Source: Fragum whitleyi (lineage: Eukaryota; Mollusca; Bivalvia; Cardiida; Cardiidae). From it: a DNA stretch of 64,000 bases. Below, one piece after another: positions 38,671 to 51,870 of this stretch. Positions within the stretch are counted from its first letter, which is position 1. Every line of letters begins with the position of its first letter. Both the position numbers and the translations under genes were made by a program. The notes beneath the pieces are model-generated. The model was not told the DNA's origin. It did no database searches and saw only the letters and a program-made list of their open reading frames with translations. The stretch spans positions 62,001 through 126,000 of the forward strand of contig OX411559.1 of assembly GCA_948146395.1 (NCBI GenBank). Direction: 5' to 3'.

Positions 38671-41290
38671 CCCATTTTTCGATCGACTGATGCGCCCATG
38701 CATCCATACCCACATCGTCCCAAACACACGCGTTCACTAGCTATGCATGTGCGCTTCAAATTAACACCCTTTTCGTTGTCGTCTGATGCATCCGTCTGTG
38801 CGTTTATGCAGCATCCTTGACCCCTTGTTATTCGATTTAATAGTAATTATTTAATCCTGATTTAATGTTAAATATTTTGGGTACCCATTTTTCGATCGAC
38901 TGATGCGCCCATGCATCCATACCAACATCGTCCAAAACACGCGCGTTCAATAGCTATGCATGTGCGCTTCAAATAAATACCGGTTTCGCTGCCGTCTGAT
39001 GCATTCGTCTGTGCGTTTATGCAGCATCCCTGACCCCTTGTTATTCGATTTAATAGTAATTATTTAATCCTGATTTAATGTTAAATATTTTGGGTACCCA
39101 TTTTTCGATCGACTGATGCGCCCATGCATCCATACCAACATCGTCCTAAACACGCGCGTTCGCTAGCTATGCATGTGCGCTTCAAATTAACACCGGTTTC
39201 GTTGCCGTCTGATGCATCCGTCTGTGCGTTTATGCAGCATCCCTGACCCCTTGTTATTCGATTTAATAGTAATTATTCAATTCTGATTTAATGTTAAATA
39301 TTTTGGGTACCCATTTTTCGATCGACTGATGCGCCCATGCATCCATTACCACCTCGTCCCAAACACACGCGTTCACTAGCTATGCATGTGCGCTTCAAAT
39401 CAACACCGGTTTCGTTGCCGTCTGATGCATCCGTCTGTGCGTTTATGCAGCATCCCTGACCCCTTGTTATTCGATTTAATAGTAATTATTTAATCCTGAT
39501 TTAATGTTAAATATTTTGGGTACCCATTTTTCGATCGACTGATGCGCCCATGCATCCATACCCAGATCGTCCCAAACACGCGCGTTCACTAGCTATGCAT
39601 GTGCGCTTCAAATAAACACCGGTTTCGTTGCCGTCTGATGCATCCGTCTGTGCGTTTATGCAGCATCCCTGACCCCGTGTTATTCGATTTAATAGTAATT
39701 ATTTAATCCTGATTTAATGTTAAATATTTTGGGTACCCATTTTTCGATCGACTGATGCGCCCATGCATCCATACCCACATCGTCCCAAACACGCGCGTTC
39801 ACTAGCTATGCATGTGCACTTCAAATTAACACCGGTTTCGTTGCCGTCTGATGCATTCGATTGTGCGTTTATGCAGCATCCCTGACCCCTTGTTATTCGA
39901 TTTAATAGTAATTATTTAATCCTGATTTAATGTTAAATATTTTAGGGTACCAATTTTTCGATCGACTGATGCGCCCATGCATCCATACCAATATCGTCTT
40001 AAACACGCGCGTTCGCTAGTTATGCATGTGCGCTTCAAATTAACACCGGTTTCGTTGCCGTCTGATGCATTCGTCTGTGCGTTTATGCAGCATCCCTGAC
40101 CCCTTGTTATTCGATTTAATAGTAATTATTTAATCCTGATTTAATGTTAAATATTTTGGGTACCCATTTTTCGATCGACTGATGCGCCCATGCATCCATA
40201 CCCACATCGTCCCAAACACGCGCGTTCACTAGCTATGCATCTGCGCTTCAAATTAACACCGGTTTCGTTGCCGTCTGATGCATCCGTCTGTGCGTTTATG
40301 CAGCATCCCTGACTCCTTGTTATTCGATTTAATAGTAATTATTTAATCCTGATTTAATGTTAAATATTTTGGGTACCCATTTTTCGATCGACTGATGCGC
40401 CCATGCATCCATACCCACATCGTCCCAAACACGCGCCTTCACTAGCTATGTATGTGCGCTTCAAATTAACACCGGTTTCGTTGCCGTCTAATGCATCCGT
40501 CCGCGCGTTTATGCAGCATCCCTGACCCCTTGTTATTCGATTTAATAGTAATTATTTAATCCTGATTTAATGTTAAATATATTGGGTACCCATTTTTCGA
40601 TCGACTGATGCGCCCATGCATCCATACCAATATCGTCCAAAACACGCGCGTTCACTAGCTATGCATGTGCGCTTCAAATAAACACCGGTTTCGTTGCCGT
40701 CTGATGCATTCGTCTGTGCGTTTATGCAGCATCCCTGACCCCTTGTTATTCGATTTAATAGTAATTATTTAATCCTGATTTAATGTTAAATATTTTGGGT
40801 ACCCATTTTTCGATCGACTGATGCGCCCATGCATCCATACCCACATCGTCCCAAACACGCGCGTTCACTAGCTATGCATGTGCACTTCAAATTAACACCG
40901 GTTTCGTTGCCGTCTGATGCATTCGATTGTGCGTTTATGCAGCATCCCTGACCCCTTGTTATTCGATTTAATAGTAATTATTTAATCCTGATTTAATGTT
41001 AAATATTTTAGGGTACCAATTTTTCGATCGACTGATGCGCCCATGCATCCATACCAATATCGTCTTAAACACGCGCGTTCGCTAGCTATGCATGTGCGCT
41101 TCAAATTAACACCGGTTTCGTTGCTGTCTGATGCATCCGTCTGTGCGTTTATGCAGCATCCCTGACCCCTTGTTATTCGATTTAATAGTAATTATTTAAT
41201 CCTGATTTAATGTTAAATATTTTGGGTACCCATTTTTCGATCGACTGATGTGCTCATGCATCCATACCAACATCGTCCCAAACACGCGCG
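38670..41290 (+). repeat. Satellite segment matching 18.0-18.9 and 20.6-21.5 kb
   Basis: From about 38.9 to 40.05 kb it follows 17.8-18.9 kb at offset 21,129 (CCCAGATCG at 39,563, TTTTAGGGTACCAA, CGCTAGTTATGC). It then jumps to the 20.6-21.5 kb series (GACTCCTTG, GCTATGTATGTGCG at 40,449, CATTCGATTGTGCG, CCAATATCGTCTTAAAC) at offset 19,638. The difference, 1491 bp, is exactly seven monomers missing here. CGTCCGCGCG at about 40,500 is a private change. Confidence 0.75.
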
Positions 41291-43040
41291 TTCACTAGCT
41301 ATGCATATGCGCTTCAAATAAACACCGGTTTCGTTGCCGTCTGATGCATTCGTCTGTGCGTTTATGCAGCATCCCTGACCCCTTGTTTTTCGATTTAATA
41401 GTAATTATTTAATCCTGATTTAATGTTAAATATTTTGGGTACCCATTTTTCGATCGACTGATGCGCCCATGCATCCATACCCACATCGTCCCAAACACGC
41501 GCATTCACTAGCTATGCATGTGCGCTTTAAATTAACACCGGTTTCGTTGCCGTCTGATGCATCCGTCTGTGCGTTTATGCAGCATCCCTGACCTCTTGTT
41601 ATTCGATTTAATAGTAATTATATAATCCTGATTTAATGTTAAATATATTGGGTACCCATTTTTCGATCGACTGATGCGCCCATGCATCCATACCAACATC
41701 GTCCCAAACACGCGCGTTCACTAATTATGCATGTGCGCTTCAAATTAACACCGGTTTCGTTGCCGTCTGATGCATCCGTCTGTGCGTTTATGCAGCATCC
41801 CTGACCCCTTGTTATTCGATTTAATAGTAATTATTTAATCCTGATTTAATGTTAAATATTTAGGGTACCCATTTTTCGATCGACTGATGCCCCCATGCAT
41901 CCATACCCACATCGTCCCAAACACGCGCGTTCACTAGCTATGCATGTGCGCTTCAAATTAACACCGGTTTCGTTGTCGTCTGATGCATCCGTCTGTGCGT
42001 TTATGCAGCATCCTTGACCCATTGTTATTCGATTTAATAGTTATTATTTAATCCTGATTTAATGTTAAATATTTAGGGTACCCATTTTTCGATCGACTGA
42101 TGCGCCCATGCATCCATACCAACATCGTCCAAAACACGCGCGTTCAATAGCTATGCATGTGCGCTTCAAATTAACACCGGTTTCGTTGCCGTCTGATGCA
42201 TTCGTCTGTGCGTTTATGCAGCATCCCTGACCCCTTGTTATTCGATTTAATAGTAAATATTTAATCCTGATTTAATGTTAAATATTTTGGGTACCCATTT
42301 TTCGATCGACTGATGCGCCCATGCATCCATACCAACATCGTCCTAAACACGCGCGTTCGCTAGCTATGCATGTGCGCTTCAAATTAACACAGGTTTCGTT
42401 GCCGTCTGATGCATCCGTCTGTGCGTTTATGCAGCATCCCTGACCCCTTGTTATTCGATTTAATAGTAATTATTTAATCCTGATTTAATGTTAAATATTT
42501 TGGGTACCCATTTTTCGATCGACTGATGTGCCCATGCATCCATACCCACATCGTCCCAAACACACGCGTTCACTAGCTATGCATGTGCGCTTCAAATCAA
42601 CACCGGTTTCGTTGCCGTCTGATGCATTCGTCTGTGCGTTTATGCAGCATCCCTGACCCCTTGTTATTCGATTTAATAGTAATTATTTAATCCTGATTTA
42701 ATGTTAAATATTTTGGGTACCCATTTTTCGATCGACTGATGCGCCCATGCATCCATACCAACATCGTCCAAAACACGCGCGTTCGCTAGCTATGCATGTG
42801 CGCTTCAAATTAACACCGGTTTCGTTGCCGTCTGATGCATCCGTCTTTGCGTTTATGCAGCATCCCTGACCCCTTGTTTTTCGATTTAATAGTAATTATT
42901 CAATCCTGATTTAATGTTAAATATTTTGGGTACCCATTTTTCGATCGACTGATGCGCCCATGCATCCATACCCACATCGTCTCAAACACGCGCGTTCACT
43001 AGCTATGCATGTGCGCTTCAAATTAACACCGGTTTCGTTG
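41290..43040 (+). repeat. Satellite segment E2 (copy of 31.1-32.8 kb)
   Basis: It is collinear with 31,099-32,800 at offset 10,168: GCATATGCGC (41,303), GCGCATTCAC (41,499), AGTTATTATT (42,039), CGTCCTAAACAC (about 42,342) and TTCAAATCAAC (about 42,591). It differs at the AGTTATTATT monomer, which has TTTAGGGT here. Right of about 43.0 kb the variant repertoire changes. Confidence 0.8.
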
Positions 43041-43159
43041 CCTTCTGATGCATCCGTCTGTGCGTTTATGCAGCATCCCTGACCCCTTGTTATTCGATTT
43101 AATAGTAATTTTTTAATCCTGATTTAATGTTAAATATTTTGGGTACCCATTTTTCGATC

Positions 43160-46100
43160 GACTGATGCGCCCATGCATCCATACCAACATCGTCCAAAAC
43201 ACGCGCGTTCACTAGCTATGCATGTGCGCTTCAAATAAACACCGGTTTCGTTGTCGTCTGATACATCCGTCTGTGCGTTTATGCAGCATCCCTGACCCCT
43301 TGTTTTTCGATTTAATAGTAATTATTTAATCCTGAATTAATGTTAAATATTTTGGGTACCCATTTTTCGATCGACTGATGCGCCCATGCATCCATACCCA
43401 CATCGTCCCAAACACGCGCGTTCACTAGCTATGCATGTGCGCTTCAAATTAACACCGGTTTCGTTGTCGTCTGATGCATCCGTCTGTGCGTTTATGCAGC
43501 ATCCCTGACCCCTTGTTATTCGATTTAATAGTAATTATTTAATCTTGATTTAATGTAAAATATTTTGGGTACCCATTTTTCGATCGACTGATGCGTCCAT
43601 GCATCCATACCCACATCGTCCCAAACACGCGCGTTCACTAGCTATGCATGTGCACTTCAAATTAACACCGGTTTCGTTGCCGTCTGATGCATCCGTCTGT
43701 GCGTTTATGCAGCATCCCTGACCCCTTGTTATTCGATTTAATAGTAATTATTTAATCCTGATTTAATATTAAATATTTTGGGTACCCATTTTTCGATCGA
43801 CTGATGCGCCCATGCATCAATACCCACATCGTCCGAAACACGCGCGTTCACTAGCTATGCATGTGCGCTTCAAATTAACACCGGTTTCGTTGCCGTCTGA
43901 TGCATCCGTCTGTGCGTTTATGCAGCATTCCTGACCCCTTGTTATTCGATTTAATAGTAATTATTTAATCCTGATTTAATGTTAAATATTTTGGGTACCC
44001 ATTTTTCGATCGACTGATGCGCCCATGCATCCATACGCACATCGTCCCAAACACGCGCGTTCGCTAGCTATGCATGTGCGCTTCAAATTAACACCGGTTT
44101 CGTTGCCGTCTGATGCATCCGTCTGTGCGTTTATGCAGCATCCCTGACCCCTTGTTATTCGATTTAATAGTAATTATTTAATCCTGATTTAATCGTAAAT
44201 ATATTGGATACCCATTTTTCGATCGACTGATGCGCCCATGCATCCATACCAACATCGTCCAAAACACGCGCGTTCACTAGCTATGCATGTGCGCTTCAAA
44301 TAAACACCGGTTTCGTTGCCGTCTGATGCATTCGTCTGTGCGTTTATGCAGCATCCATGACCCCTTGTTTTTCGATTTAATAGTAATTATTTAATCCTGA
44401 TTTAATGTTAAATATTTTGGGTACCCATTTTTCGATCTACTGATGCGCCCATGCATCCATACCCACATCGTCCCAAACACGCGCGTTCACTAGCTACGCA
44501 TGTGCGCTTCAAATTAACACCGGTTTGTTTTCGTCAGATGCATCCGTCTGTGCGTTTATGCAGCATCCCTGACCCCTTGTTATTCGATTTAATAGTAATT
44601 ATTTAATCCTGATTTAATGTTAAAAATTTTGGGTAACCATTTTTCGATCGACTGATGCGCCCATGCATCCATACCCATATCGTCCCAAACACGCACGTTC
44701 ACTAGCTATACATGTGCACTTCAAATTAACACCGGTTTCGTTGCCGTCTGATGCATCCGTCTGTGCGTTTATGCAGCATCCCTGACCCCTTGTTTTTCGA
44801 TCTAATAGTAATTATTTAATCTTGATTTAATGTAAAATATTTTGGGTACCCATTTTTCGGTCGACTGATGCGTCCATGCATCCATACCCACATCGTCCCA
44901 AACACGCGCGTTCACTAGCTATGCATGTGCACTTCAAATTAACACCGGTTTCGTTGCCGTCTGATGCATCCGTCTGTGCGTTTATGCAGCATCCCTGACC
45001 CCTTGTTATTCGATTTAATAGTAATTATTTAATCCTGATTTAATGTTAAATATTTTGGGTACCAATTTTTCGATCGACTGATGCGCACATGCATCCATAC
45101 CCACATCGTCCCAAACACGCGCGTTCACTAGCTATGCATCTGCGTTTCAAATTAACACCGGTTTCGTTGCCGTCTGATGCATCCGTCTGTGCGTTTATGC
45201 AGCATCCCTGACCCCTTGTTATTCTATTTAATAGTAATTATTTAATCCTGATTTAATGTTAAATATTTTGGGTACCCATTTTTCGATCTACTGATGCGCC
45301 CATACATCCATACCCACATCGTCCCAAACACGCGCGTTCACTAGCTATGCAAGTGCGCTTCAAATTAACACAGGTTTCGTTGCAGTCTGATGCATCCGTC
45401 TGTGCGTTTATGCAGCATCCCTGGCCCCTTGTTATTCGATTTAATAGTAATTATTTAATCCTGATTTAATGTTAAATATTTTAGGGTACCCATTTTCCGA
45501 TCGACTGATGCGCCCATGCATCCATACCAACATCGTCTAAAACTCGCGCGTTCACTAGCTATGCATGTGCGCTTCAAATTAACACCGGTTTCGTTGCCGT
45601 CTGATGCATTCGTCTGTGCGTTTATGCAGCATCCCTGACCCCTTGTTTTTCGATCTAATAGTAATTATTTAATCCTGATTTAATGTAAAATATTTTGGGT
45701 ACCCATTTTTCGGTCGACTGATGCGTCCATGCATCCATACCAACATCGTCCCAAACACGCGCGTTCACTAGCTATGCATGTGCACTTCAAATTAACACCG
45801 GTTTCGTTGCCGTCTGATGCATCCGTCTGTGCGTTTATGCAGCATCCCTGACCCCTTGTTATTCGATTTAATAGTAATTATTTAATCCTGATTTAATGTT
45901 AAATATTTTGGGTACCAATTTTTCGATCGACTGATGCGCACATGCATCCATACCCACATCGTCCCAAACACGCGCGTTCACTAGCTATGCATCTGCGTTT
46001 CAAATTAACACCGGTTTCGTTGCCGTCTGATGCATCCGTCTGTGCGTTTATGCAGCATCCCTGACCCCTTGTTATTCTATTTAATAGTAATTATTTAATC

Positions 46101-47250
46101 CTGATTTAATGTTAAATATTTTGGGTACCCATTTTTCGATCTACTGATGCGCCCATACATCCATACCAACATCGTCCCAAACACGCGCGTTCACTAGCTA
46201 TGCAAGTGCGCTTCAAATTAACACAGGTTTCGTTGCAGTCTGATGCATCCGTCTGTGCGTTTATGCAGCATCCCTGGCCCCTTGTTATTCGATTTAATAG
46301 TAATTATTTAATCCTGATTTAATGTTAAATATTTTAGGGTACCCATTTTCCGATCGACTGATGCGCCCATGCATCCATACCAACATCGTCTAAAACTCGC
46401 GCGTTCACTAGCTATGCATGTGCGCTTCAAATTAACACCGGTTTCGTTGCCGTCTGATGCATTCGTCTGTGCGTTTATGCAGCATCCCTGACCCCTTGTT
46501 ATTCGATTTAATAGTAATTATTTAATCCTGATTTAATGTTAAATATTTTGGGTACCCATTTTTCGATCGACTGATGCGCCCATGCATCCATACCCACATC
46601 GTCCCAAACACGCGGGTTCACTAGCTATGCATGTGCACTTCAAATTAACACCGGTTTCGTTGCCGTCTGATGCATCCGTCTGTGCGTTTATGCAGCATCC
46701 CTGACCCCTTATTATTCGATTTAATAGTAATTATTTAATCCTGATTTAATGTTAAATATTTTGGGTACCCATTTTTCGATCGACTGATGCGCCCATGCAT
46801 CCATACCAACATCGTCCCAAACACGCGCGTTCACTAGCTATGCATGTGCACTTCAAATTAACACCGGTTTCGTTGAAGTCTGATGCATCCGTCTGTGCGT
46901 TTATGCAGCATCCCTGACCCCTTGTTATTCGATTTAATAGTAATTATTTAATCCTGATTTAATGTTAAATATTTTGGGTACCCATTTTTCGATCGACTGA
47001 TTCGCCCATGCATCCATACCCGCATCGTCCAAAACACGCGCGTTCACTAGCTATGCATGTGCTCTGCAAATAAACACCGGTTTCGTTGCCGTCTGATGCA
47101 TTCGTCTGTGCGTTTATGCAGCATCCCTGACCCCTTGTTATTCGATTTAATAGTAATTATTTAATCCTGATTTAATGTTAAATATTTTAGGGTACCCATT
47201 TTTCGATCGACTGATGCGCCCATGCATCCATACACATATCGTCCCAAACA
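43160..47250 (+). repeat. About 4.05-kb segment, copy H1
   Basis: Markers GATACATCC (43,261), CATACGCACATCG (about 44,033), GTAAATATATTGGATACC (44,193), GGTTTGTTTTCGTCAG (44,522), CGGTCGACTGATGCGTCC, GCGCACATG, CATTTTCCGATCG and CATACACATATCG (47,231) recur in the same order in the following 2.8 kb. The offset is 4262 at the start and 4049 in the middle. It falls to 3837, 2984 and 2771 as whole monomers present here are missing there. The inner 853-bp doubling (44,791-46,496) exists only in this copy. Confidence 0.82.
44791..46496 (+). repeat. Four-monomer (853-bp) tandem duplication inside H1
   Basis: The unit beginning TGTTTTTCGATCTAATAG at 44,791 restarts at 45,644. Its other markers keep the 853-bp spacing: CATTTTTCGGTCG (44,851 and 45,704), ACCAATTTTTCG with GCGCACATG (45,061 and 45,914), GGCCCCTTG and CATTTTCCGATCG (45,491 and 46,344). 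853 is four monomers including one 214-bp form. The copies differ at only a few bases (for example CCCACATCG versus CCAACATCG), so this is one of the youngest events in the window. Confidence 0.88.
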
Positions 47251-47419
47251 CGCGCGTTCGCTAGCTATGCATGTGCGCTTCAAATTAACACCGGTTTCGT
47301 TGCCGTCTGATGCATCCGTCTGTGCGTTTATGCAGCATCGCTGACCCCTTGTTATTCGATTTAATAGTAATTATTTAATCCTGATTTAATGTTAAATATT
47401 TTGGGTACCCATTTTTCGA

Positions 47420-50030
47420 TCGACTGATGCGCCCATGCATCCATACCAACATCGTCCCAAACACGCGCGTTCACTAGCTATGCATGTGCGCTTCAAATAA
47501 ACACCGGTTTCGTTGCCGTCTGATACATCCGTCTGTGCGTTTATGCAGCATCCCTGACCCCTTGTTTTTCGATTTAATAGTAATTATTTAATCCTGATTT
47601 AATGTTAAATATTTTGGGTACCCATTTTTCGATCATCTGATGCGCCCATGCATCCATACCCACATCGTCCCAAACACGCGCGTTCACTAGCTATGCATGT
47701 GCGCTTCAAATTAACACCGGTTTCGTTGTCGTCTGATGCATCCGTCTGTGCGTTTATGCAGCATCCCTGACCCCTTGTTATTCGATTTAATAGTAATTAT
47801 TTAATCCTGATTTAATGTTAAATATTTTGGGTACCCATTTTTCGATCGACTGATGCGCCCATGCATCCATACCCACATCGTCCCAAACACGCGCGTTCAC
47901 TAGCTATGCATGTGCACTTCAAATTAACACCGCTTTCGTTGCCGTCTGATGCATCCGTCTGTGCGTTTATGCAGCATTCCTGACCCCTTGTTATTCGATT
48001 TAATAGTAATTATTTAATCCAGATTTAATGTTAAATATTTTGGGTACCCATTTTTCGATCGACTGATGCGCCCATGCATCCATACGCACATCGTCCCAAA
48101 CACGCGCGTTCGCTAGCTATGCATGTGCGCTTCAAATTAACACCGGTTTCGTTGCCGTCTGATGCATCCGTCTGTGCGTTTATGCAGCATCCCTGACCCC
48201 TTGTTATTCGATTTAATAGTAATTATTTAATCCTGATTTAATGGTAAATATATTGGATACCCATTTTTCGATCGACTGATGCGCCCATGCATCCATACCA
48301 ACATCGTCCAAAACACGCGCGTTCACTAGCTATGCATGTGCGCTTCAAATAAACACCGGTTTCGTTGCCGTCTGATGTATTCGTCTGTGCGTTTATGCAG
48401 CATCCATGACCCCTTGTTTTTCGATTTAATAGTAATTATTTAATCCTGATTTAATGTTAAATATTTTGGGTACCCATTTTTCGATCTACTGATGCACCCA
48501 TGCATCCATACCCACATCGTCCCAAACACGCGCGTTCACTAGCTACGCATGTGCGCTTCAAATTAACACCGGTTTGTTTTCGTCAGATGCATCCCTCTGT
48601 GCGTTTATGCAGCATCCCTGACCCCTTGTTTTTCGATCTAATAGTAATTATTTAATCTTAATTTAATGTAAAATATTTTGGGTACCCATTTTTCGGTCGA
48701 CTGATGCGTCCATGCATCCATACCCACATCGTCCCAAACACGCGCGTTCACTAGCTATGCATGTGCACTTCAAATTAACACCGGTTTCGTTGCCGTCTGA
48801 TGCATCCGTCTGTGCGTTTATGCAGCATCCCTGACCCCTTGTTATTCGATTTAATAGTAATTATTTAATCCTGATTTAATGTTAAATATTTTGGGTACCC
48901 ATTTTTCGATCGACTGATGAAACACATGCATCCATACCCACATCGTCCCAAACACGCGCGTTCACTAGCTATGCATCTGCGTTTCAAATTAACACCGGTT
49001 TCGTTGCCGTCTGATGCATCCGTCTGTGCGTTTATGCAGCATCCCTGACCCCTTGTTATTCGATTTAATAGTAATTATTTAATCCTGATTTAATGTTAAA
49101 TATTTTGGGTACCCATTTTTCGATCTACTGATGCGCCCATACATCCATACCCACATCGTCCCAAACACGCGCGTTCACTAGCTATGCAAGTGCGCTTCAA
49201 ATTAACACCGGTTTCGTTGCGGTCTGATGCATCCGTCTGTGCGTTTATGCAGCATCCCTGGCCCCTTGTTATTCGATTTAATAGTAATTATTTAATCCTG
49301 ATTTAATGTTAAATATTTTAGGGTACCCATTTTCCGATCGACTGATGCGCCCATGCATCCATACCCACATCGTCTAAAACTCGCGCGTTCACTAGCTATG
49401 CATGTGCGCTTCAAATTAACACCGGTTTCGTTGCCGTCTGATGCATTCGTCTGTGCGTTTATGCAGCATCCCTGACCCCTTGTTTTTCGATTTAATAGTA
49501 ATTATTTAATCCTGATTTAATGTTAAATATTTTGGGTACCCATTTTTCGATCGACTGATGCGCCCATGCATCCATACCCACATCGTCCCAAACACGCGGG
49601 TTCACTAGCTATGCATGTGCACTTCAAATTAACACCGGTTTCGTTGCCGTCTGATGCATCCGTCTGTGCGTTTATGCAGCATCCCTGACCCCTTGTTATT
49701 CGATTTAATAGTAATTATTTAATCCTGATTTAATGTTAAATATTTTGGGTACCCATTTTTCGATCGACTGATGCGCCCATGCATCCATACCTGCATCGTC
49801 CAAAACACGCGCGTTCACTAGCTATGCATGTGCGCTGCAAATAAACACCGGTTTCGTTGCCGTCTGATGCATTCGTCTGTGCGTTTATGCAGCATCCCTG
49901 ACCCCTTGTTATTCGATTTAATAGTAATTATTTAATCCTGATTTAATGTTAAATATTTTAGGGTACCCATTTTTCGATCGACTGATGCGCCCATGCATCC
50001 ATACACATATCGTCCCAAACACGCGCGTTC
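47420..50030 (+). repeat. About 2.6-kb segment, copy H2
   Basis: This second copy of the H series starts near GATACATCC (47,523) and ends near CATACACATATCG (50,002). GTAAATATATTGGATACC (48,240) and GGTTTGTTTTCGTCAG (48,571) are exactly 4049 bp from their H1 partners. It lacks the inner 853-bp doubling, the AATCTTGATTTAATGTAAAA monomer of 43.5 kb, the GTTAAAAATTTTGGGTAACC monomer of 44.6 kb and the CGTTGAAGTC monomer of 46.87 kb. One odd monomer has GATGAAACACATG at 48,917. Confidence 0.82.
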
Positions 50031-50590
50031 GCTAGCTATGCATGTGCGCTTCAAATTAACACCGGTTTCGTTGCCGTCTGATGCATCCGTCTGTGCGTTT
50101 ATGCAGCATCCCTGACCCCTTGTTATTCGATTTAATAGTAATTATTTAATCCTGATTTAATGTTAAATATTTTGGGTACCCATTTTTCGATCGACTGATG
50201 CGCCCATGCATCCATACCAACATCGTCCCAAACACGCGCGTTCACTAGCTATGCATGTGCGCTTCAAATTAACACCGGTTTCGTTGCCGTCTGATGCATC
50301 CGTCTGTGCGTTTATGCAGCATCCCTGACCCCTTGTTATTCGATTTAATAGTAATTATTCAATCCTGATTTAATGTTAAATATATTGGGTACCCATTTTT
50401 CGATCGACTGATGCGCCCATGCATCCATACCAACATCGTCCAAAACACGCGCGTTCACTAGCTATGCATGTGCGCTTCAAATAAACACCGGTTTCGTTGC
50501 CGTCTGATGCATTCGTCTGTGCGTTTATGCAGCATCCCTGACCCCTTGTTATTCGATTTAATAGTAATTATTTAATCCTGATTTAATGTT
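50030..50590 (+). repeat. Near-consensus monomers between H2 and the 640-bp pair
   Basis: These are two to three monomers close to the consensus, with the GTCCAAAAC/AAATAAAC/GCATTCG variant combination in one and ATATATTGGG in two. I see nothing else here. Confidence 0.7.
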
Positions 50591-51870
50591 AAATATATTG
50601 GGTACCCATTTTTCGATCGACTGATGCGCCCATGCATCCATACCAATATCGTCCAAAACACGCGCGTTCACTAGCTATGCATGTGCGCTTCAAATAAACA
50701 CCGGTTTCGTTGCCGTCTGATGCATCCGTCTGTGCGTTTATGCAGCATCCCTGACCCCTTGTTATTCGATTTAATAGTAATTATTTAATCCTGATTTAAT
50801 GTTAAATATTTTAGGGTACCCATTTTTCGATCGACTGATGCGCCCATGCATCCATACCAATATCGTCCCAAACACGCGCGTTCGCTAGCTATGCATGTGC
50901 GCTTCAAATTAACACCGGTTTCGTTGCCGTCTGATGCATCCGTCTGTGCGTTTATGCAGCATCCCTGACCCCTTGTTATTCGATTTAATAGTAATTATTT
51001 AATCCTGATTTAATGTTAAATATTTTGGGTACCCATTTTTCGATCGACTGATGCGCTCATGCATCCATACCAACATCGTCCCAAACATGCGCGTTTACTA
51101 GCTATGCATGTGCGCTTCAAATTAACACCGGTTTCGTTGCCGTCTGATGCATCCGTCTGTGCGTTTATGCAGCATCCCTGACCCCTTGTTATTCGATTTA
51201 ATAGTAATTATTTAATCCTGATTTAATGTTAAATATATTGGGTACCCATTTTTCGATCGACTGATGCGCCCATGCATCCATACCAATATCGTCCAAAACA
51301 CGCGCGTTCAATAGCTATGCATGTGCGCTTCAAATAAACACCGGTTTCGTTGCCGTCTGATGCATCCGTCTGTGCGTTTATGCAGCATCCCTGACCCCTT
51401 GTTATTCGATTTAATAGTAATTATTTAATCCTGATTTAATGTTAAATATTTTAGGGTACCCATTTTTCGATCGACTGATGCGCCCATGCATCCATACCAA
51501 TATCGTCCCAAACACGCGCGTTCGCTAGCTATGCATGTGCGCTTCAAATTAACACCGGTTTCGTTGCCGTCTGATGCATCCGTCTGTGCGTTTATGCAGC
51601 ATCCCTGACCCCTTGTTATTCGATTTAATAGTAATTATTTAATCCTGATTTAATGTTAAATATTTTGGGTACCCATTTTTCGATCGACTGATGCGCTCAT
51701 GCATCCATACCAACATCGTCCCAAACATGCGCGTTCACTAGCTATGCATGTGCGCTTCAAATTAACACCGGTTTCGTTGCCGTCTGATGCATCCGTCTGT
51801 GCGTTTATGCAGCATCCCTGACCCCTTGTTATTCGATTTAATAGTAATTATTTAATCCTGATTTAATGTT
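50590..51870 (+). repeat. Three-monomer (640-bp) tandem duplication
   Basis: The series ATATATTGGG with CCAATATCGTCC, then TTTTAGGGTACC (50,811 and 51,451), then GCGCTCATG with CAAACATGCGCG (51,081 and 51,721) occurs twice at 640-bp spacing, which is three monomers including one 214-bp form. CAAACATGCG is private to these two copies. They differ at a few bases (GCGTTTAC versus GCGTTCAC; TCACTAGC versus TCAATAGC). Confidence 0.87.
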
